From Chloroflexi bacterium 13_1_40CM_68_21 (GTDB lineage: Bacteria > Chloroflexota > Limnocylindria > P2-11E), in assembly GCA_001917735.1 (NCBI GenBank), contig MNEO01000052.1, positions 1 to 22,807 on the forward strand: a DNA stretch of 22,807 nucleotides, written 5' to 3'. Of the stretch, positions 22,790 through 22,807 are shown in pieces. Position 1 is the first letter of the stretch. Every line of letters begins with the position of its first letter. The position numbers and the translations under genes are program-made. The notes below the pieces were generated by a model, which was not told the origin of the DNA, did not search any database, and worked only from the letters and a program-made list of their open reading frames with translations.

Positions 22790-22804
22790 TAGGCTGCCGG
22801 CGTG
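22790..22804 (+). promoter_or_regulatory. Possible start of a divergent leaderless gene at the right edge
   Basis: TAGGCT (22790-22795) is followed after six bases by GTG (22802-22804), repeating the box-to-start spacing seen elsewhere here. Only two codons are inside the window, so nothing can be said about a product. The other DNA from 22698 to 22807 shows no gene. Confidence 0.2.
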
Positions 22805-22807
22805 CGG

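Overview
The window is GC-rich (about two thirds G+C by eye) and densely packed. Genes mostly overlap by 1-4 bases (ATGA, GTGA, TTGA or TGATG junctions), GTG and TTG starts are frequent, and several TAnnnT -10-like boxes lie only 6-10 nt before a start codon, which suggests leaderless transcripts. Two lipoproteins with clear lipoboxes are present and nothing is specific to an outer membrane. Together these suggest a high-GC, possibly monoderm, largely chromosomal lineage such as Chloroflexota or Actinomycetota. This is inference; no rRNA or other marker gene is present. I see no tRNA, rRNA, CRISPR array, transposase, integrase or phage gene.

Layout. 1-1121 (minus): enoyl-CoA hydratase/isomerase followed by the start of a CoA-transferase alpha subunit that runs off the left edge. 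1222-2927 (plus): an aldehyde dehydrogenase coupled to a small zinc-ribbon protein. 3024-5370 (minus): a coupled trio of small membrane protein, class V aminotransferase-like protein and short-chain dehydrogenase. 5403-7030 (plus): a two-gene ABC-2 type exporter. 7032-9052 (plus): a promoter, a 24-residue leader peptide rich in Ile/Val/Leu/Phe codons, a strong intrinsic terminator with a competing antiterminator arm, then ilvE and pheA. 9049-14694 (minus): a kelch lipoprotein, then a full branched-chain amino acid type ABC importer (livJ, livH, livM, livG, livF), with a large GC-rich inverted repeat between livJ and livH. 14716-16368 (plus): a TauE/SafE permease, a membrane protein resembling a histidine kinase stripped of its phospho-histidine and ATPase domain, and a DUF2007-like protein. 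16365-16985 (minus): a two-domain PRC-barrel protein whose Shine-Dalgarno lies in a hairpin. 17060-22697 (minus): a MoxR - DUF58 - BatD-like - BatA - BatB/BatC cluster, with BatB and BatC fused in one frame.

How the genes work together. PheA makes phenylpyruvate. IlvE transaminates branched-chain keto acids and probably phenylpyruvate, so one leader peptide carrying both branched-chain and Phe codons makes metabolic sense as a joint sensor. The convergent liv importer handles related substrates. The MoxR/Bat cluster is a standard AAA ATPase plus von Willebrand A chaperone-like system at the membrane. The left-hand genes look like acyl-CoA and aldehyde catabolism.

The most interesting item is the leaderless, multi-amino-acid attenuator in front of ilvE-pheA. 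Next are the degenerate histidine kinase, the BatB-BatC fusion with a buried lipoprotein signal, the symmetrical TATATATA promoter at 14699-14710, and the long inverted repeat in the liv operon.
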